A stretch of 64,000 bases of DNA. It comes from Photorhabdus noenieputensis (GTDB lineage Bacteria; Pseudomonadota; Gammaproteobacteria; Enterobacterales; Enterobacteriaceae). Where the stretch lies: the NCBI RefSeq assembly GCF_018448935.1, contig NZ_RCWC01000023.1, forward strand, positions 1-64,000, given 5' to 3'. The notes under the pieces were generated by a model. It searched no databases and was not told the origin of the DNA. It saw only the letters and a list, made by a program, of their open reading frames with translations. This document shows positions 9,189 through 20,762 of this stretch, one piece after another; position 1 is the first letter of the stretch, and every line of letters starts with the position of its first letter. The position numbers and the translations under genes are program-made.

Positions 9189-9368
9189 AAGTGTTAGCTA
9201 AATTCTGCGAAGCGCTTCGAAAAAGGATTGAATAAAAAGATTGCTATATGAGTAATTATTGAATAGTTAATTGTTTTGTTTATTTTCTATGATAATGTAT
9301 AAAACTTGAGTGGGTTGTTGATACTGAACAACCTAGGTTTTTAATATCGTTATATAAAGGTAAGCTTC

Positions 9369-10079
9369 ATGGATCGATATCCACGCTCTAATGGTTCGAT
9401 AATCCAGCAAGCTGGAACCGGCCTACAAACTTATATGGCCCAGGTTTATGGTTGGATGACTTGTGGTCTGTTGTTAACTGCATTTGTGGCTTGGTATGTG
9501 TCACAAAACCAGAATGTTGTTTCATATATTTTCTCAAACTCAATACTATTCTATGGATTGATTATTGCTCAGTTTGGGTTGGTTTTCGTCCTCTCAGGCA
9601 TGATTAACCGCATGAGAGCTTCGTTAGCCACAGGGTTGTTTATGCTCTATTCGGCGCTGACTGGCCTGACGCTTTCCAGTATTTTCGTTATCTATACTCT
9701 TGGCTCCATTGCGAGCACTTTTGTCGTGACGGCGGGGATGTTTGGTGCGCTGAGTTTTTACGGCTATACCACCAAACGTAGCCTGAGTGGCCTTGGTAGT
9801 TTCTTGTTTATGGGGCTGATCGGCATCATTTTGGCTTCTCTGATTAACTTATGGTTAAAGAGTGCAGCGTTGACGTGGGCGGTAACCTACATTGGTGTCG
9901 TTATCTTTGCGGGCTTAACCGCTTATGACACTCAGAAACTGAAAGAGATGGGTGAAGATCTGGATGTGAATGATAAAGAGAATTTGCGTAAATTCTCGAT
10001 TGTTGGTGCACTGACGCTGTATCTAGACTTCATCAACATGTTCTTGATGTTATTGCGTATTTTTGGCGATCGCCGTTAA
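9369..10079 (+). CDS. ybhL: Bax inhibitor-1 family inner membrane protein YbhL
   Basis: 236 aa with about seven hydrophobic segments between residues 25 and 235, typical of the BI-1/TMBIM family. The family motif is seen as TAYDTQKLKEMGED, with the two acidic residues that in bacterial BI-1 (BsYetJ) form a pH-sensitive calcium leak gate. Its role in enterobacteria is not settled. The gene follows moaE as in E. coli, 180 bp downstream with AAAGG before the ATG, so it probably has its own promoter. Confidence 0.93.
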   Translation: MDRYPRSNGSIIQQAGTGLQTYMAQVYGWMTCGLLLTAFVAWYVSQNQNVVSYIFSNSILFYGLIIAQFGLVFVLSGMINRMRASLATGLFMLYSALTGLTLSSIFVIYTLGSIASTFVVTAGMFGALSFYGYTTKRSLSGLGSFLFMGLIGIILASLINLWLKSAALTWAVTYIGVVIFAGLTAYDTQKLKEMGEDLDVNDKENLRKFSIVGALTLYLDFINMFLMLLRIFGDRR

Positions 10080-10098
10080 TCGCCGCTTTTGATAAAAG

Positions 10099-10131
10099 CC
10101 CTGCATCGTTAGGTATAGCTAAAATGCAGGG
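10099..10131. terminator. Convergent terminator between ybhL and ybhR
   Basis: Inverted repeat CCCTGCAT (10099-10106) / ATGCAGGG (10124-10131) between the stop codons of two converging genes. T-runs are short on both sides, so efficiency is uncertain. Confidence 0.55.
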
Positions 10132-10140
10132 TCATTCTTG

Positions 10141-11247
10141 TTAAGCAATCTTCCGTCTGAATAACCAATAAGCAAGATTACCGGTTGTGGCAGTAATGGC
10201 CAAAAGAGGCCACAGACTCCGCCAGATAACCGTGAAATCGGCATCTTTGAGATAAATTTGCTTGGTAATGTCGTTAAAGTGCCAGATAGGATTGATCCAA
10301 GTGATCTCTTGTAACCATCCGGGCATGTTTTCAACCGGAGAAATATAACCGGAAATTAAGATGGCGGGCATGATAAAGACAAATACGCCAATAAACGCCT
10401 GTTGCTGAGTGTAGCAAAGAGAAGAGATTAGCAGGCCAAATCCCACCAGCGATAAACTGTATATCAGCATAGCGCAGTAAAACAGCGCGAGTGAACCAGA
10501 AAAAGGAATTTGGTAGCAGAAGATACCAATAGCTAACACCAAAGTGGCCTGAAAGGTAGCGACAATCACCGCAGGAACCGCTTTGCCAATGAAAATCTGC
10601 CAGGTTGTCATAGGTGAAACCAGTAACTGGTCTAGCGTTCCCTGTTCCCTTTCTCTCGCAATTGACAGCGCGGTGACAGTTAATATCCCAACCGTGGTGA
10701 TCAGTGCCACTAAAGAGGGCACGACAAACCATTTATAATCCAAGTTAGGGTTATACCAATTGCGGATTACCAACTCGCTATTAGTGGCTTTCGGCAGGTT
10801 ACCCATCAGCTCCTGTTGATAGTTAAGGACAATTTCTTGGATATAGCCCGCTGCAATTTGAGCGCTGTTAGAATTGCGTCCGTCCAGCAATACCTGGAGG
10901 GAAACCGGGTCATGGCTGGCAATCTTAGCACTGAAATCTTGCGGGAAGCGTACCAATAATAAGGCTTTTTGGTGATCGATTATCGACTCTATTTCTTGTG
11001 AATGGTTTAGCAATATCACGTCAGGAAATGCTTTTGATTTTGCCAGCCGTTGGGTGAGCTCAATAGAAGCTTTGCCTTTGTCTTCATCAAAAATAGCAAT
11101 AGTCGCGTTAGTGACATCAAGGGTTGCTGATAGAGGAAATAAGATCATCTGGAAGATAACCGGCATAACCAAGATAGCTCGTGTTTGCGGATCTCTCAGT
11201 AGAGACTGCAATTCTTTAATAATCAGGGTGTAAAGACGATAAAACAT
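10141..11247 (-). CDS. ybhR: ABC exporter permease YbhR
   Basis: 368 aa, ABC-2 type permease. There is one N-terminal membrane helix (residues ~20-45), a large periplasmic domain (~50-170), then five helices to the C-terminus. The family motif [16 protein letters not shown] is present at ~198-213. It pairs with YbhS as the transmembrane half of the YbhFSR exporter, which in E. coli has been linked to drug (cefoperazone, chloramphenicol) and Na+/Li+ efflux under CecR control. Last gene of cecR-ybhGFSR; starts 13 bases after ybhS ends. Confidence 0.93.
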   Translation of the reverse strand: MFYRLYTLIIKELQSLLRDPQTRAILVMPVIFQMILFPLSATLDVTNATIAIFDEDKGKASIELTQRLAKSKAFPDVILLNHSQEIESIIDHQKALLLVRFPQDFSAKIASHDPVSLQVLLDGRNSNSAQIAAGYIQEIVLNYQQELMGNLPKATNSELVIRNWYNPNLDYKWFVVPSLVALITTVGILTVTALSIAREREQGTLDQLLVSPMTTWQIFIGKAVPAVIVATFQATLVLAIGIFCYQIPFSGSLALFYCAMLIYSLSLVGFGLLISSLCYTQQQAFIGVFVFIMPAILISGYISPVENMPGWLQEITWINPIWHFNDITKQIYLKDADFTVIWRSLWPLLAITATTGNLAYWLFRRKIA

Positions 11248-11259
11248 GCTAACTCCTTC

Positions 11260-12420
11260 TTAATCCAGACGCCGCTGGGTTTTCCATGCAGTCAGGCCAA
11301 TAAACACAATAGCGGAGGCGATCAGCAATAATAGATTTATCATCAATACCGTGCTGATATTTCCCGCCAGAAAGAGCGTATGTAAACTACTGACAAAATA
11401 ACGAGCCGGGATGAAATAGGTCACCACCTGAATAAAGGCGGGCATGCTGTTTATTTCAAAGATGAAGCCGGAAAGCATAATTGCAGGCAGAAAGGCGACA
11501 TTTAACGCTATCATTGCTGCATTAAATTGGTTGCGAGTCACCGTAGAGATTAAAAGCCCAATCCCAAGGGCAGTAGCCAGGTAGAGGCTAGTGATCGCAG
11601 ACAATATCCACAGCGAGCCTCGGTAGGGTACATCTAGCACGAATACTGCCACCAACATACAGAGCAGCATGGAGAATGATCCAAGCAATTGATAAGGCAA
11701 GAGTTTAGAGAGCAGTAATTCGGTGCGGGTAATTTGAGTAGAAAGCAGGGCTTCCATCGTACCGCGTTCCCATTCACGAGCAACTACCAATGATGTCAGG
11801 ATGGCACCAACCACGGTGATGATAATGGTGATTGCGCCGGGAATAATGAAATGCTGGCTAATTGTTGCCGGATTGAACCAATAGCGGACCTGCATATCAA
11901 TCAATGGATTAGCCGCATTTCCTTGATCTTGCCCTCTTTGTTGTAGCCAGATCTGCCATACTCCTTTGGCATAATTTTGTACAAAGCTTGCAGTATTGGG
12001 TTCACTGCCGTCAGTAATGACCTGAATTTGTGCTTTACCATCAGAGCGGGCAAGTTGCGTATCGAAATTAACAGGAATGACAACCAGCCCACGTATTTCT
12101 CCTGATTGCATCATATTAATTAATTGCTGACGATTATCACTGATTTTGGGTTCAATATAGGGCGAACCGGCAAAAGCTTGTATCAACTCACGAGCATCTT
12201 TACTTTGTTGTTCTACCAGAATACCAAGACGGACGGTACTGGAATCGAGATTAATACCATAGCCAAAGATAAACAGCAGAATCAATGGAATGACAATGGA
12301 AATTAATCCGCTGGTGGGATCACGTAAGATCTGTTTTGTCTCTTTTACACAAAGAGCTTTCAGTCGCCACCAGGAGAAGCGGACAGCTTGCTGTGGAGCA
12401 TGTTGCTTTGGGCTATTCAT
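11260..12420 (-). CDS. ybhS: ABC exporter permease YbhS
   Basis: 386 aa, ABC-2 permease with the same layout as YbhR (N-terminal helix ~37-57, periplasmic domain, five C-terminal helices). It has the signature [19 protein letters not shown]. It lacks a signal peptide and has a cytoplasmic N-terminus ([19 protein letters not shown]). The start codon overlaps the end of ybhF by 4 bases (ATGA type), so translation is probably coupled. Partner of YbhR. Confidence 0.93.
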   Translation of the reverse strand: MNSPKQHAPQQAVRFSWWRLKALCVKETKQILRDPTSGLISIVIPLILLFIFGYGINLDSSTVRLGILVEQQSKDARELIQAFAGSPYIEPKISDNRQQLINMMQSGEIRGLVVIPVNFDTQLARSDGKAQIQVITDGSEPNTASFVQNYAKGVWQIWLQQRGQDQGNAANPLIDMQVRYWFNPATISQHFIIPGAITIIITVVGAILTSLVVAREWERGTMEALLSTQITRTELLLSKLLPYQLLGSFSMLLCMLVAVFVLDVPYRGSLWILSAITSLYLATALGIGLLISTVTRNQFNAAMIALNVAFLPAIMLSGFIFEINSMPAFIQVVTYFIPARYFVSSLHTLFLAGNISTVLMINLLLLIASAIVFIGLTAWKTQRRLD

Positions 12421-14153
12421 TGTGGCTCCTCATCATAATTAATGACCAGATCAATAAATGCCTGTTCCATTGATGGGTCAGGATTTTCATCGGTAGCAAC
12501 CAATTGTTTCAAATCATCTGGTGTTCCGGCGGCAATCAATTTACCGCGGAATACCAACCCTATTCGGTCACAATATTCTGCTTCATCCATAAAGTGGGTG
12601 GTCACCATAACGGTAACGCCTTTATCGACCATGCCATTGATATGTAACCAAAATTCGCGTCGTATCTGTGGATCAACGCCAGAAGTTGGTTCGTCCAGAA
12701 ACAGAATATCGGGTTCATGCATTAGTGAGCAGGAGAGGGCAAGGCGCTGTTTGTACCCCAGAGGCAATTCGTCGGTGGTTTGATGTAAAACAGGTTTGAG
12801 ATTGAAAGCTTCAATCATGCCGTCAATTTTCTCTGTTTGTTTACGTCCTTGCAGGCCGTAAATGCCGGAAAAGAATTTCAAGTTCTGTTCAACCGTCAGG
12901 TTGCCGTACAGAGAAAATTTTTGCGCCATATAACCCAAATGTTGGCGAGCTTTCCCTGAGCTGGTTTTAAGATCCATTCCCAATACCAGTGCCTTACCGC
13001 TAGTCGGTACCATAAGCCCGCACATCATTTTGAATGTGGTGGATTTACCGGCACCGTTCGGGCCAAGCAGACCAAAGATTTCTCCACGTTTCACCTGAAA
13101 ATCAACATGGTCAGTGGCAGCAAAATCGCCAAATTTCTTGGTTAAATCCTGTGCTTCAATCACTGTTTCTGTTGGGTTAGCTGCAATCCGTGGCATGATC
13201 TCTGCCAATTCCGAACGACGGGTCGAGCCACCACCGAGTAAATCGATAAAAGCATCTTCAAAGCGGGGGGCTGCTTTAATGATTTCAGCATCTGGTAGTT
13301 CAAGCCGGTTAAGCAATTCTTGCGGGGAGACATCAGGTTTGAGAATAAGACGAACATATTTCCCTTGAATCACGCCATCTGTTACTTGTGGCAAGGTAAG
13401 GGCGTGTTGCAGTGTTTTTCTACGGGAATTCTGTTTGGTATCAAGTAGAAAAGAGCGTCCGTACATCTTTTGGGTTAATTTTTGTGGTTGTCCGTTGTAG
13501 AGCAACTTTCCTTGATTAAGTAATAGGACATCACGACACTGTTCAGCTTCATCCAGATAAGAGGTGCTCCAGAGAATTAGCATGCCATCGTCTGCCAGTT
13601 CGTGAACCATTCTCCAGAGTTCGCGACGGGCGATTGGGTCAACCCCAACGCCGGGTTCATCCAGCAGCAGAACTTTGGGTTTACCAAGCAGAGTACAGGC
13701 CAGCCCCAGTTTTTGCTTCATACCGCCTGAAAGTTTACCCGCCAGTCGTCCGGTAAAACGGGTTAGATCGGTAAACGTGAGTAATTGCTCATAGGTTTTT
13801 TTACGTTCATCACCTAGTACTCCCCGCAGATCCGCATACAGATTCAGGTTTTCTAATACGGTAAGATCTTCATACAGGCCAAATTTTTGCGGCATATAGC
13901 CCAGTTCAAAACGCACTTGTACGCCATTTTTTATCGGATCAAGCCCCATTATTTCAATAGAGCCACTATCTGGTTTCAGTAAACCCGCTAACATGCGTAT
14001 CAGCGTAGTTTTTCCCGCTCCATCCGGCCCTACGAGGCCGGTAACAGAGCCGCCGTAGATCTCAGCAGTTAAGCTGGATACCGCGGGTTGACTCAAGTTA
14101 GGAAAAGTTTTCTCGACTTTTTCCAACTTTATCGTATGTGCCGCGTTGCTCAT
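12417..14153 (-). CDS. ybhF: Double ABC ATPase YbhF
   Basis: 578 aa holding two ABC domains. Domain 1 (residues ~5-235) has Walker [11 protein letters not shown], signature LSGGMKQKL and Walker [13 protein letters not shown]. Domain 2 (~330-560) has [11 protein letters not shown], a weaker signature [10 protein letters not shown] and [12 protein letters not shown] followed by the H-loop [12 protein letters not shown]. The duplicated layout is normal for YbhF. It powers the YbhSR permeases. It lies 10 bases after ybhG and overlaps ybhS. Confidence 0.95.
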   Translation of the reverse strand: MSNAAHTIKLEKVEKTFPNLSQPAVSSLTAEIYGGSVTGLVGPDGAGKTTLIRMLAGLLKPDSGSIEIMGLDPIKNGVQVRFELGYMPQKFGLYEDLTVLENLNLYADLRGVLGDERKKTYEQLLTFTDLTRFTGRLAGKLSGGMKQKLGLACTLLGKPKVLLLDEPGVGVDPIARRELWRMVHELADDGMLILWSTSYLDEAEQCRDVLLLNQGKLLYNGQPQKLTQKMYGRSFLLDTKQNSRRKTLQHALTLPQVTDGVIQGKYVRLILKPDVSPQELLNRLELPDAEIIKAAPRFEDAFIDLLGGGSTRRSELAEIMPRIAANPTETVIEAQDLTKKFGDFAATDHVDFQVKRGEIFGLLGPNGAGKSTTFKMMCGLMVPTSGKALVLGMDLKTSSGKARQHLGYMAQKFSLYGNLTVEQNLKFFSGIYGLQGRKQTEKIDGMIEAFNLKPVLHQTTDELPLGYKQRLALSCSLMHEPDILFLDEPTSGVDPQIRREFWLHINGMVDKGVTVMVTTHFMDEAEYCDRIGLVFRGKLIAAGTPDDLKQLVATDENPDPSMEQAFIDLVINYDEEPQ

Positions 14154-14162
14154 GACAGCCCC

Positions 14163-15155
14163 TTATTTGTCTGAATCAGAAAAATGCAGGGTAACCGGCA
14201 TACCTTGACGCAGGGCCTCATCTGGATCGGTGACAATAATGCGCAATCGATAGACTAGATCGGTACGTAGATCGGGAGTCTCTACATTTTTTGGCGTAAA
14301 TTCGGCGGTGGGTGAAACAAAGCCAATTTTGCCGTGATAAGGCTTATCCTTGCGGCTGTCAGTATAGAGTAAAATGTTACGTCCGGGCGTTGCTTGCCCA
14401 AGATAGCTTTCACTGATATAGGCTCGAACCCAAACCGGGTCAGTCAGAGAAAGTGTAAACACCGTATTGCCTGCTGCCAGCATCGTGCCGGGTTCAATGG
14501 CGCGGGTTAGGATAGTACCCGGTGAGGGAGAAGTCAGTTGAGTATCTTGTAAGTCCAATTCAGCCTGAGCAACCGCTGCTTCGGCTTGAGCGAGCTGACC
14601 TTTGGCTTCTGCAATTTCTTCTTTACGATAACCGGTTTCGAACTGATTCAATTTATCTTTTGCCGCTTGTAAAGCGGCTAGCGCTTGGTTACGGTTCGTT
14701 TTAGCATCATCTAATTCGTTGGCTGAAATAACTTTGCTTTGCCACAAACCTTGTTGACGTTTTAAGAAACTATCAGCGAAATGCCAGGCCGCCTCACGTT
14801 GTGCAACCTCCGAACGTACTTGGGCGATTTCTTCGGTGCGATAACCCTCTTCCATCATAGCCAGACGTGCTTTAGTGCTATCACGAGTGGCTTTCGCTTT
14901 ATTGAGAGCGTTAATAAATGGCCCATTGTCCAGTTGGCCGATCACTTGATTAGCCGTAATGGTATCGCCTTCATCAACTTGCAGGTTGGCGAGTTTACCA
15001 CCGACTCGGAAACTAAGATTAACAGTACGTATATCTACGTTGCCATAGAGAGTCAGAGCTTTATCATTTTTACCTTGATAATAGTAACTTCCTAAAATAG
15101 CACCAAGAACAACGACGACCACTAATATTGCCAGTGTGAGTTTTTTGTTGTACAT
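14163..15155 (-). CDS. ybhG: HlyD-type membrane fusion protein YbhG
   Basis: 330 aa. The N-terminal membrane anchor is residues ~6-27, followed by a biotinyl-lipoyl half-motif ([20 protein letters not shown]). A long coiled-coil hairpin spans ~80-205, with repeated EEIAxxxxQxAQxEAA. The returning lipoyl half is [20 protein letters not shown], then a beta-barrel. It links the YbhFSR inner-membrane complex to an outer-membrane channel such as TolC. First structural gene after cecR. Confidence 0.93.
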   Translation of the reverse strand: MYNKKLTLAILVVVVVLGAILGSYYYQGKNDKALTLYGNVDIRTVNLSFRVGGKLANLQVDEGDTITANQVIGQLDNGPFINALNKAKATRDSTKARLAMMEEGYRTEEIAQVRSEVAQREAAWHFADSFLKRQQGLWQSKVISANELDDAKTNRNQALAALQAAKDKLNQFETGYRKEEIAEAKGQLAQAEAAVAQAELDLQDTQLTSPSPGTILTRAIEPGTMLAAGNTVFTLSLTDPVWVRAYISESYLGQATPGRNILLYTDSRKDKPYHGKIGFVSPTAEFTPKNVETPDLRTDLVYRLRIIVTDPDEALRQGMPVTLHFSDSDK

Positions 15156-15171
15156 GATATTCCCTGTTATT

Positions 15172-15864
15172 TTATTTATTCGAATTATGTTTTTTCAGTC
15201 CATTCAGTAATAAATCAATATGCTGGATAAGGATCTGATCAATCAATTTATATTCTTCGGGCCCAATATTATTCCAACCTGTTTGGCGTAATAAGGTTTC
15301 CCTTGCCATTCTGAAAGTGAGAATTTCTCCCATGAGTGCGTGGGCATGCAGCATGGTAGAGAGCTGATGTTCATCGGCACCGATATAGCTGGCGATCAGT
15401 TTATTTAATCTATTATGGAGGGGAGCTAGTGCTTGCTCATGGATTAGAGTATAGGCATCCGTTGGTGCGAGTTGCTCTCTGGCCATTATCCGGCTGATAT
15501 TGATACTCTCTTTTTCAATCATCAGACGATTAACGCCAAGAAATCCTTCGTGAATTAATCTCAATATATTTTCCGGTGAGCCTGTCGTTGGTGATGAGAA
15601 AAAATCATCAATCTCTTTAAAAAGATGAGTGAACTCCTTCTTGATTGTATCAGTAATATACTGGGCGACTGCCTGATAAAGCCCCTCTTTAGAGCCAAAA
15701 TAGTAGGCTATGGCTGCAATGTTCTGTTGAGCACGCAATGCGATTTCCCTGGTTGTTGCACCGGTCAGTCCTGATTTACCGAAAATTTCAAGGGCTGCTT
15801 GGAGTAACTGTTGTCTAGCTTGTTCGCCTCTGGCGGTTTGGGTGTTGTTGACTGACATGGACAT
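15172..15864 (-). CDS. cecR: TetR-family regulator CecR (YbiH)
   Basis: 230 aa with an N-terminal TetR helix-turn-helix (residues ~13-60; [33 protein letters not shown]) and an effector-binding C-terminal domain. E. coli CecR represses the ybhGFSR operon and the divergent rhlE; the same order is kept here (cecR leftward, rhlE rightward, 296 bp apart). A second ATG two codons in (15858) has better spacing from AGGA and could be the true start. The ligand is unknown. Confidence 0.92.
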   Translation of the reverse strand: MSMSVNNTQTARGEQARQQLLQAALEIFGKSGLTGATTREIALRAQQNIAAIAYYFGSKEGLYQAVAQYITDTIKKEFTHLFKEIDDFFSSPTTGSPENILRLIHEGFLGVNRLMIEKESINISRIMAREQLAPTDAYTLIHEQALAPLHNRLNKLIASYIGADEHQLSTMLHAHALMGEILTFRMARETLLRQTGWNNIGPEEYKLIDQILIQHIDLLLNGLKKHNSNK

Positions 15865-16160
15865 GAATCCTGTTGCAAATAATCAAAAGACTTAAACAAA
15901 ATATCAATCATTGGCTAACTCTATACTTATAGTAAATCAATGTAAATTGCATAAAAATGTCATGGATCATGAAAATTACCGGGTAAATAGCTGTAGTTTT
16001 AGTTGCACCCTCAGAAAGTATATCTGATATAATAATTGAGATATGGAGCATTGCAGTTTGTGTTTTTTCCTTTGTGGTATTTACCACGTCTGATTTTCTT
16101 CCCATAAAACTGCCCCTGAATAGCGTTCAGGAATGGTGAAGTCTGGAGCATTTCTTATTT

Positions 16161-17447
16161 ATGAGTTTTGAATCACTTGGCTTAAGTGCTGATATTTTGC
16201 GTGCCGTTGAAGAACAAGGTTATTCAGTGCCAACGCCAATCCAACAGCAGGCAATCCCTGTCGTATTAGCAGGTAAAGATTTATTAGCGAGTGCTCAAAC
16301 AGGCACCGGTAAAACCGCAGGTTTTACCTTACCCATGCTGCAACGGTTAAATGATTCCCCTGTTCAGGCAAAAGGGCGTCGGCCGGTCAGAGCATTAATC
16401 TTGACACCAACCCGCGAATTGGCTGCTCAAGTGGGAGAAAATGTACGTGATTACAGTAAATACCTCAGATTGCGCTCTCTGGTTGTTTTTGGAGGGGTTA
16501 GCATTAACCCTCAGATGATGAAATTGCGCGGTGGTGTGGATATTTTGGTTGCAACACCGGGGCGTTTACTGGATCTTGAGCATCAGAATGCAGTTGATTT
16601 ATCGCGGGTGGAAATTCTGGTGTTAGATGAAGCTGACCGTATGCTGGATATGGGGTTTATTCATGATATCCGCCGGGTGCTGAATAAATTACCACCAAAA
16701 CGGCAAAACTTGCTGTTTTCTGCGACTTTCTCTAACGATATTAAAAACTTAGCCAATAAATTATTGCGCGATCCTGTTAGTGTTGAGGTTGCGCGTCGTA
16801 ACTCTGCTTCTGAACAGATTGAGCAGTTTGTTCACTTGGTCGATAAAAAACGTAAAGGTGAGTTGCTTTCTTTCTTGATCGGGAGCCGTAACTGGCAGCA
16901 AGTTCTGGTGTTTACCCGAACTAAGCATGGCGCAAACCGTTTGGCGGAACAGTTAAATAAAGATGGTGTAACGGCTGCTGCTATTCATGGCAACAAAAGT
17001 CAGGGAGCGAGAACCCGTGCGTTGGCTGATTTTAAAACGGGTCTCATTCGGGTATTAGTTGCAACAGATATTGCTGCCCGCGGTCTGGATATTGATCAAC
17101 TGCCTTATGTGGTGAATTTTGAATTGCCTAATGTCGCCGAAGATTATGTCCACCGTATTGGTCGTACCGGGCGGGCAGATGCAACCGGGCAGGCACTTTC
17201 TTTGGTCTGTGTTGATGAGCACAAGTTGTTGAAGGATATTGAACGTTTACTAAAACGGGAGATTCCGCGTATGGCAATTCCTGGCTATGAGCCAGATCCG
17301 ACTATTAAGGCCGAACCTATTCAGAATGGCCGTCAGGCACGTGGCGATAATCGGCAGAAAAATAGCCATCGCCGTTCTGGGGCACCTTCGCGTCAGCGTA
17401 GCCGCAATCATGATGGATCTCATAAATCGCCTAACGCTAGAGGTTAA
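16161..17447 (+). CDS. rhlE: DEAD-box RNA helicase RhlE
   Basis: 428 aa. All helicase motifs are present: Q motif ([14 protein letters not shown]), motif I AQTGTGKT, Ia PTREL, II DEAD, III SAT, then [11 protein letters not shown] (V) and HRIGRTGR (VI). The C-terminal ~60 residues are a basic, low-complexity tail rich in Arg/Ser/Asn, as usual for RhlE RNA binding. RhlE acts in ribosome maturation and RNA turnover. It diverges from cecR and is followed 3 bases later by dusC. Confidence 0.96.
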   Translation: MSFESLGLSADILRAVEEQGYSVPTPIQQQAIPVVLAGKDLLASAQTGTGKTAGFTLPMLQRLNDSPVQAKGRRPVRALILTPTRELAAQVGENVRDYSKYLRLRSLVVFGGVSINPQMMKLRGGVDILVATPGRLLDLEHQNAVDLSRVEILVLDEADRMLDMGFIHDIRRVLNKLPPKRQNLLFSATFSNDIKNLANKLLRDPVSVEVARRNSASEQIEQFVHLVDKKRKGELLSFLIGSRNWQQVLVFTRTKHGANRLAEQLNKDGVTAAAIHGNKSQGARTRALADFKTGLIRVLVATDIAARGLDIDQLPYVVNFELPNVAEDYVHRIGRTGRADATGQALSLVCVDEHKLLKDIERLLKREIPRMAIPGYEPDPTIKAEPIQNGRQARGDNRQKNSHRRSGAPSRQRSRNHDGSHKSPNARG

Positions 17448-17450
17448 TTA

Positions 17451-18377
17451 ATGCGGGTTTTACTGGCTCCGATGGAAGGTGTGCTGGACTCTTTGGTCAG
17501 GGACCTTCTGAGTGAGATTAATGAGTATGATCTATGCATTACGGAATTTTTACGGGTTGTCGATAGCCTATTGCCGGTAAAATCTTTTTATCGGCTTTGT
17601 CCTGAATTACGTAACCAAAGCCGGACACCATCCGGCACATTGGTACGGATTCAGCTTTTGGGGCAATATCCACAGTGGCTGGCGGAAAATGCGGCACGAG
17701 CGATTGAATTAGGGTCCTATGGGGTTGATTTAAATTGCGGTTGCCCGTCAAAAACGGTCAATGGTAGCGGTGGTGGGGCCACGTTGCTAAAAGATCCTGA
17801 ACTGATTTATCAGGGGGCAATACGTGAAGCAGTACCTGCTCATTTGCCTGTGACGGTTAAGGTTCGCTTGGGTTGGGATAGCGGTGATCGGCAATTCGAA
17901 ATTGCTGATGCGGTACAACAGGCCGGAGCGACGGAAATTACCGTTCATGGGCGAACTAAAGAGGATGGTTACCAAGCGGAGCGTATTAATTGGCAAGCGA
18001 TTGGTGAAATTCGTCAACGTCTTGCCATTCCGGTTATCGCCAATGGTGAGATTTGGGATTGGCAAAGTGCACGGGATTGTCTGAGTGTGACAGGTTGTGA
18101 TGCGGTCATGATTGGGCGGGGTGCGCTTCACGTTCCTAATTTGAGTCGAGTGGTGAAATATAACGAGCCAAAAATGTGCTGGCAGGACGTTGTTCAGCTA
18201 TTGCAAAAATATATCCGGTTGGAAAAGCAGGGTGATACCGGGAAATATCATGTTGCTCGGATTAAACAGTGGCTTGGTTATTTGCGCAAAGAATATGAAC
18301 AGGCAACAACGCTGTTTGAAGAGATAAGAAAGTTAAAAACATCTGCTGATATAGCGCATGTGATCTCTTTGGTGTGA
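17451..18377 (+). CDS. dusC: tRNA-dihydrouridine(16) synthase DusC
   Basis: 308 aa. FMN-dependent reduction of U16 in tRNA. The TIM-barrel N-terminus [20 protein letters not shown], the catalytic-cysteine loop [24 protein letters not shown] and the phosphate-binding IANGEIWD...VMIGRGAL are intact. The C-terminal helical domain includes [14 protein letters not shown]. GAxxGAxL-type details separate DusC from DusA/B; the subtype rests on overall likeness to E. coli DusC. It follows rhlE by 3 bases, and an ERIC fragment starts right at its stop codon. Confidence 0.9.
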   Translation: MRVLLAPMEGVLDSLVRDLLSEINEYDLCITEFLRVVDSLLPVKSFYRLCPELRNQSRTPSGTLVRIQLLGQYPQWLAENAARAIELGSYGVDLNCGCPSKTVNGSGGGATLLKDPELIYQGAIREAVPAHLPVTVKVRLGWDSGDRQFEIADAVQQAGATEITVHGRTKEDGYQAERINWQAIGEIRQRLAIPVIANGEIWDWQSARDCLSVTGCDAVMIGRGALHVPNLSRVVKYNEPKMCWQDVVQLLQKYIRLEKQGDTGKYHVARIKQWLGYLRKEYEQATTLFEEIRKLKTSADIAHVISLV

Positions 18378-18407
18378 TATACCCGTTATCTTTCAAGCTG
18401 CCTCTTT
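18378..18407 (+). repeat. ERIC terminal fragment abutting dusC stop
   Basis: tatacccgttatctttcaag followed by ctgcctcttt matches the left end of the full ERIC at 35315. The match ends after about 30 bases. It touches the TGA of dusC. Confidence 0.7.
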
Positions 18408-18464
18408 GAAAAGTGAATTTGGGCAGCGTTCAGACCAAAGCATGCCCATGAATATGTAAGACTG

Positions 18465-19019
18465 TTACTCTTTTTGAGGATTATTTTTATTCCACTCATC
18501 ACGAGTTATTTCCCATGTCTCCGAGGGCATTCTCCCGCTAACAAAGTCTCTATTTTCTAGTCTTATTAACCGCATACCACTTTTGATTGATATTTTCTTT
18601 GAGGCAATATTGTCGCTGGATTTAGGTGCTCTGAGTACGTTGAGATTTAGGGTATTAAACCAAAAATCAGTGACTACTTGGACTGCTTCGGTCATAAATC
18701 CATTTCCATGCCATTGTGGATCTAGCCAGAAACCTCTATTATTATTTTCTTGCTCATATAGCGATATCATTCCTATTATTATTGCTGGATCATCCTTCTT
18801 TCTTATAGTCCAATACCATGCATTTCCTTCTGCCATTGATGGTAGTGCAATCTTATTTATATATTCTAGGGCACCATCATTTGGGTAGGGCCACGGGGTG
18901 TTTGCTGTAAGATAGCGAACAATTTCCCACTGAGGAAAGATGTTTTGAATTTGTATATGATCCTGACTTTCTAAAGGATGTAATATTAATCTTCTGGTTT
19001 CTAGCTTTTTGGGTTCCAT
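18465..19019 (-). CDS. GNAT N-acetyltransferase (RimJ/RimL-like)
   Basis: 184 aa. It begins LETRRLILHPLESQDHIQIQ, the RimJ/RimL-type opening (acetyltransf_3). The acetyl-CoA region follows: NRGFWLDPQWHGNGFMTEAV (residues ~95-114), then LRAPKSSDNIASKKISIKSGM. The usual Q/RxxGxG/A loop is here WHGNGF, slightly divergent. The substrate cannot be told from sequence. It stands alone between dusC and the lipase array and is AT-rich, suggesting an accessory gene. TAAAAGGAAACC precedes the ATG. Confidence 0.8.
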   Translation of the reverse strand: MEPKKLETRRLILHPLESQDHIQIQNIFPQWEIVRYLTANTPWPYPNDGALEYINKIALPSMAEGNAWYWTIRKKDDPAIIIGMISLYEQENNNRGFWLDPQWHGNGFMTEAVQVVTDFWFNTLNLNVLRAPKSSDNIASKKISIKSGMRLIRLENRDFVSGRMPSETWEITRDEWNKNNPQKE

Positions 19020-19156
19020 TTTGGTTTCCTTTTATAATTTTTTATAAGAAGTCAGATGATAATGAAATTAACTACCATTATGTGATGTTTTTGTCAAATG
19101 AATTTTAATTGATATGATAATGGTTACGATGAATGATCTGGGCACGTTGGGAAAAG

Positions 19157-19183
19157 AATGGAACCTTTAATCAAGGTTCCATT
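19157..19183 (-). terminator. Terminator of lipase gene 1
   Basis: Hairpin aatggaacctt/aaggttccatt downstream of the leftward lipase gene. Very similar hairpins follow each of the other three lipase genes. Confidence 0.7.
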
Positions 19184-19218
19184 TTGGTCAAGTTATAAAA
19201 TGGCTCAATACGATGAAA

Positions 19219-20331
19219 TTAACAGGTATTATCTTCATCTTGAATGATAGATGAGAGGAGGCTTCTAATATTGCGAGATTGACCATCGTTAATCACAACA
19301 ATGTCGTAATCAGTCGGTGGATTAGAACGATCATTAACTACAGTAAAACTCATGCCATATTCATTGGCATAAGCATCAAGGTGTCGAGATACTATTTTTT
19401 CAATTAAACCTTGAGAAGGTTTTAAATCAGGTGAAGTAAAAGGTAAATCTGGCGTAAGTTGAGTGTAATTCTTATCCTTCACGACTGAGATAAAACCGTT
19501 AACGATTAAAGTTGATATTGGATAGAGAACCTTAATTTCTTCTAATCCTTTTACACTCCAGGCGAGGGTAACGATATCTTTACGATTGTGGACCCGGAGA
19601 AAATGACTTTCATAGCTAGATAGTAATGTTCCATTAAAAATAGATTCACTATAAGATGCAAAAACATCGTTACCGGCAGTTGGGGCAGCAAAGGAGGAAA
19701 CATGAATACGAATATTATTATTTCCTTTATCAATATAACGTCTCTTTAAATACAGACCAAGCGTAGAGGCTATTACACCGCCTAAACTGTGCCCTGTAAG
19801 AGTAATATTATGTACGCCTTCTTCCAGAGCAATTTTATCAATTGCTTCAATCAATGATTCTCCATAACCAGGTGGGTTATTGCTCTTTATTTGGTTGATA
19901 ACATAGTCTAAAGTTATATGGGTTCCTTTTGAAATCTTAGCATCTTTGGGGGCTTTTGAATCCCAAATTGACCAATTTTCAGTTGTGCCTACATTGAAAT
20001 TCTCATCAAACCAGTTAAAAATAGACCATGACCCGCGAATAACAATGCGATAATCGCTTGGATTGTTGAGATTTTTCACAACGAATAAAACGTGATCATC
20101 TTTTTTATCTGTAACACTATTTTTCTTATTAACATCAACACTACCGACACGAAAGACAGCAGGTCCCCAAGTGATAGCGAATCTATTTGCTGTCGCTTTA
20201 CTACTTGCTAATGATTTTTGAATATTTTCTGAAACGATAGCCGGTTCTGGTTGATATGATATTATACTCCCCGAGTTAATAATAAAGCCTAACGCGAGAT
20301 TTATTTTTTGATCTTCAAGAGAAATTGTCAT
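19219..20331 (-). CDS. Class-3 lipase family protein, tandem copy 1
   Basis: 370 aa from the ATG at 20331 (GGA 7 bases upstream; the paralogues start at the same MTIS position). An upstream in-frame TTG at 20343 is less likely. The fold is alpha/beta hydrolase, lipase class 3: nucleophile elbow TGHSLGGV with Ser182, acid Asp252 in HNRKDIVTLAW, His317 in SRHLDAYANEYGMSF. No signal peptide. Photorhabdus Pdl1, a putative lipase of this kind, was reported to help release toxin complexes; whether this gene has that role is unknown. First of four related genes. Confidence 0.82.
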   Translation of the reverse strand: MTISLEDQKINLALGFIINSGSIISYQPEPAIVSENIQKSLASSKATANRFAITWGPAVFRVGSVDVNKKNSVTDKKDDHVLFVVKNLNNPSDYRIVIRGSWSIFNWFDENFNVGTTENWSIWDSKAPKDAKISKGTHITLDYVINQIKSNNPPGYGESLIEAIDKIALEEGVHNITLTGHSLGGVIASTLGLYLKRRYIDKGNNNIRIHVSSFAAPTAGNDVFASYSESIFNGTLLSSYESHFLRVHNRKDIVTLAWSVKGLEEIKVLYPISTLIVNGFISVVKDKNYTQLTPDLPFTSPDLKPSQGLIEKIVSRHLDAYANEYGMSFTVVNDRSNPPTDYDIVVINDGQSRNIRSLLSSIIQDEDNTC

Positions 20332-20762
20332 TTTTGTTTCCAAATTTTAATATAATGAATGCTGATCTGATGTGTTAGCTTAAACATCAATGATCAATAC
20401 TTTGGGTTTTTATCTAAATAACAGAGTAAAAGTTAATAATAATCTTTAAATCTGTTAAATGAGAGTATATAATTTTTTAAAGTTATTTTATTTAACAAAA
20501 TAAATTATCTATTATGAACTTTAAAATAAACCGATAAAAATTATGCTATGATTTTGTAAGATTATATTAACTATTGGGAATAATAACGTGAAGGATGTAG
20601 CTATATATTATCTATGTAAAATAATTTATATTGGTATTTACAAAAGGGTGTGATAGTGAATTACTATAATTAGTGATAGGTAGGGAAAAATAATTTATTG
20701 CAATTAATAGAGCCTTTAATAAAGGCTCCATTTAAATAAAGTATAGAGATAATAAGATAAAG
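20332..20762. other. AT-rich spacer with lipase leader
   Basis: About 430 bp, strongly AT-rich. It holds the leader of lipase 1 (upstream of 20331) and the terminator of lipase 2. The leader resembles those of the other three lipase genes (conserved tgctgatctgat/aaacatcaatg-like segment). No gene seen. Confidence 0.5.
20710..20728 (-). terminator. Terminator of lipase gene 2
   Basis: gagcctttaataaaggctc, an 8-bp stem with a 3-base loop, 34 bases downstream of the stop of the leftward gene. Confidence 0.7.
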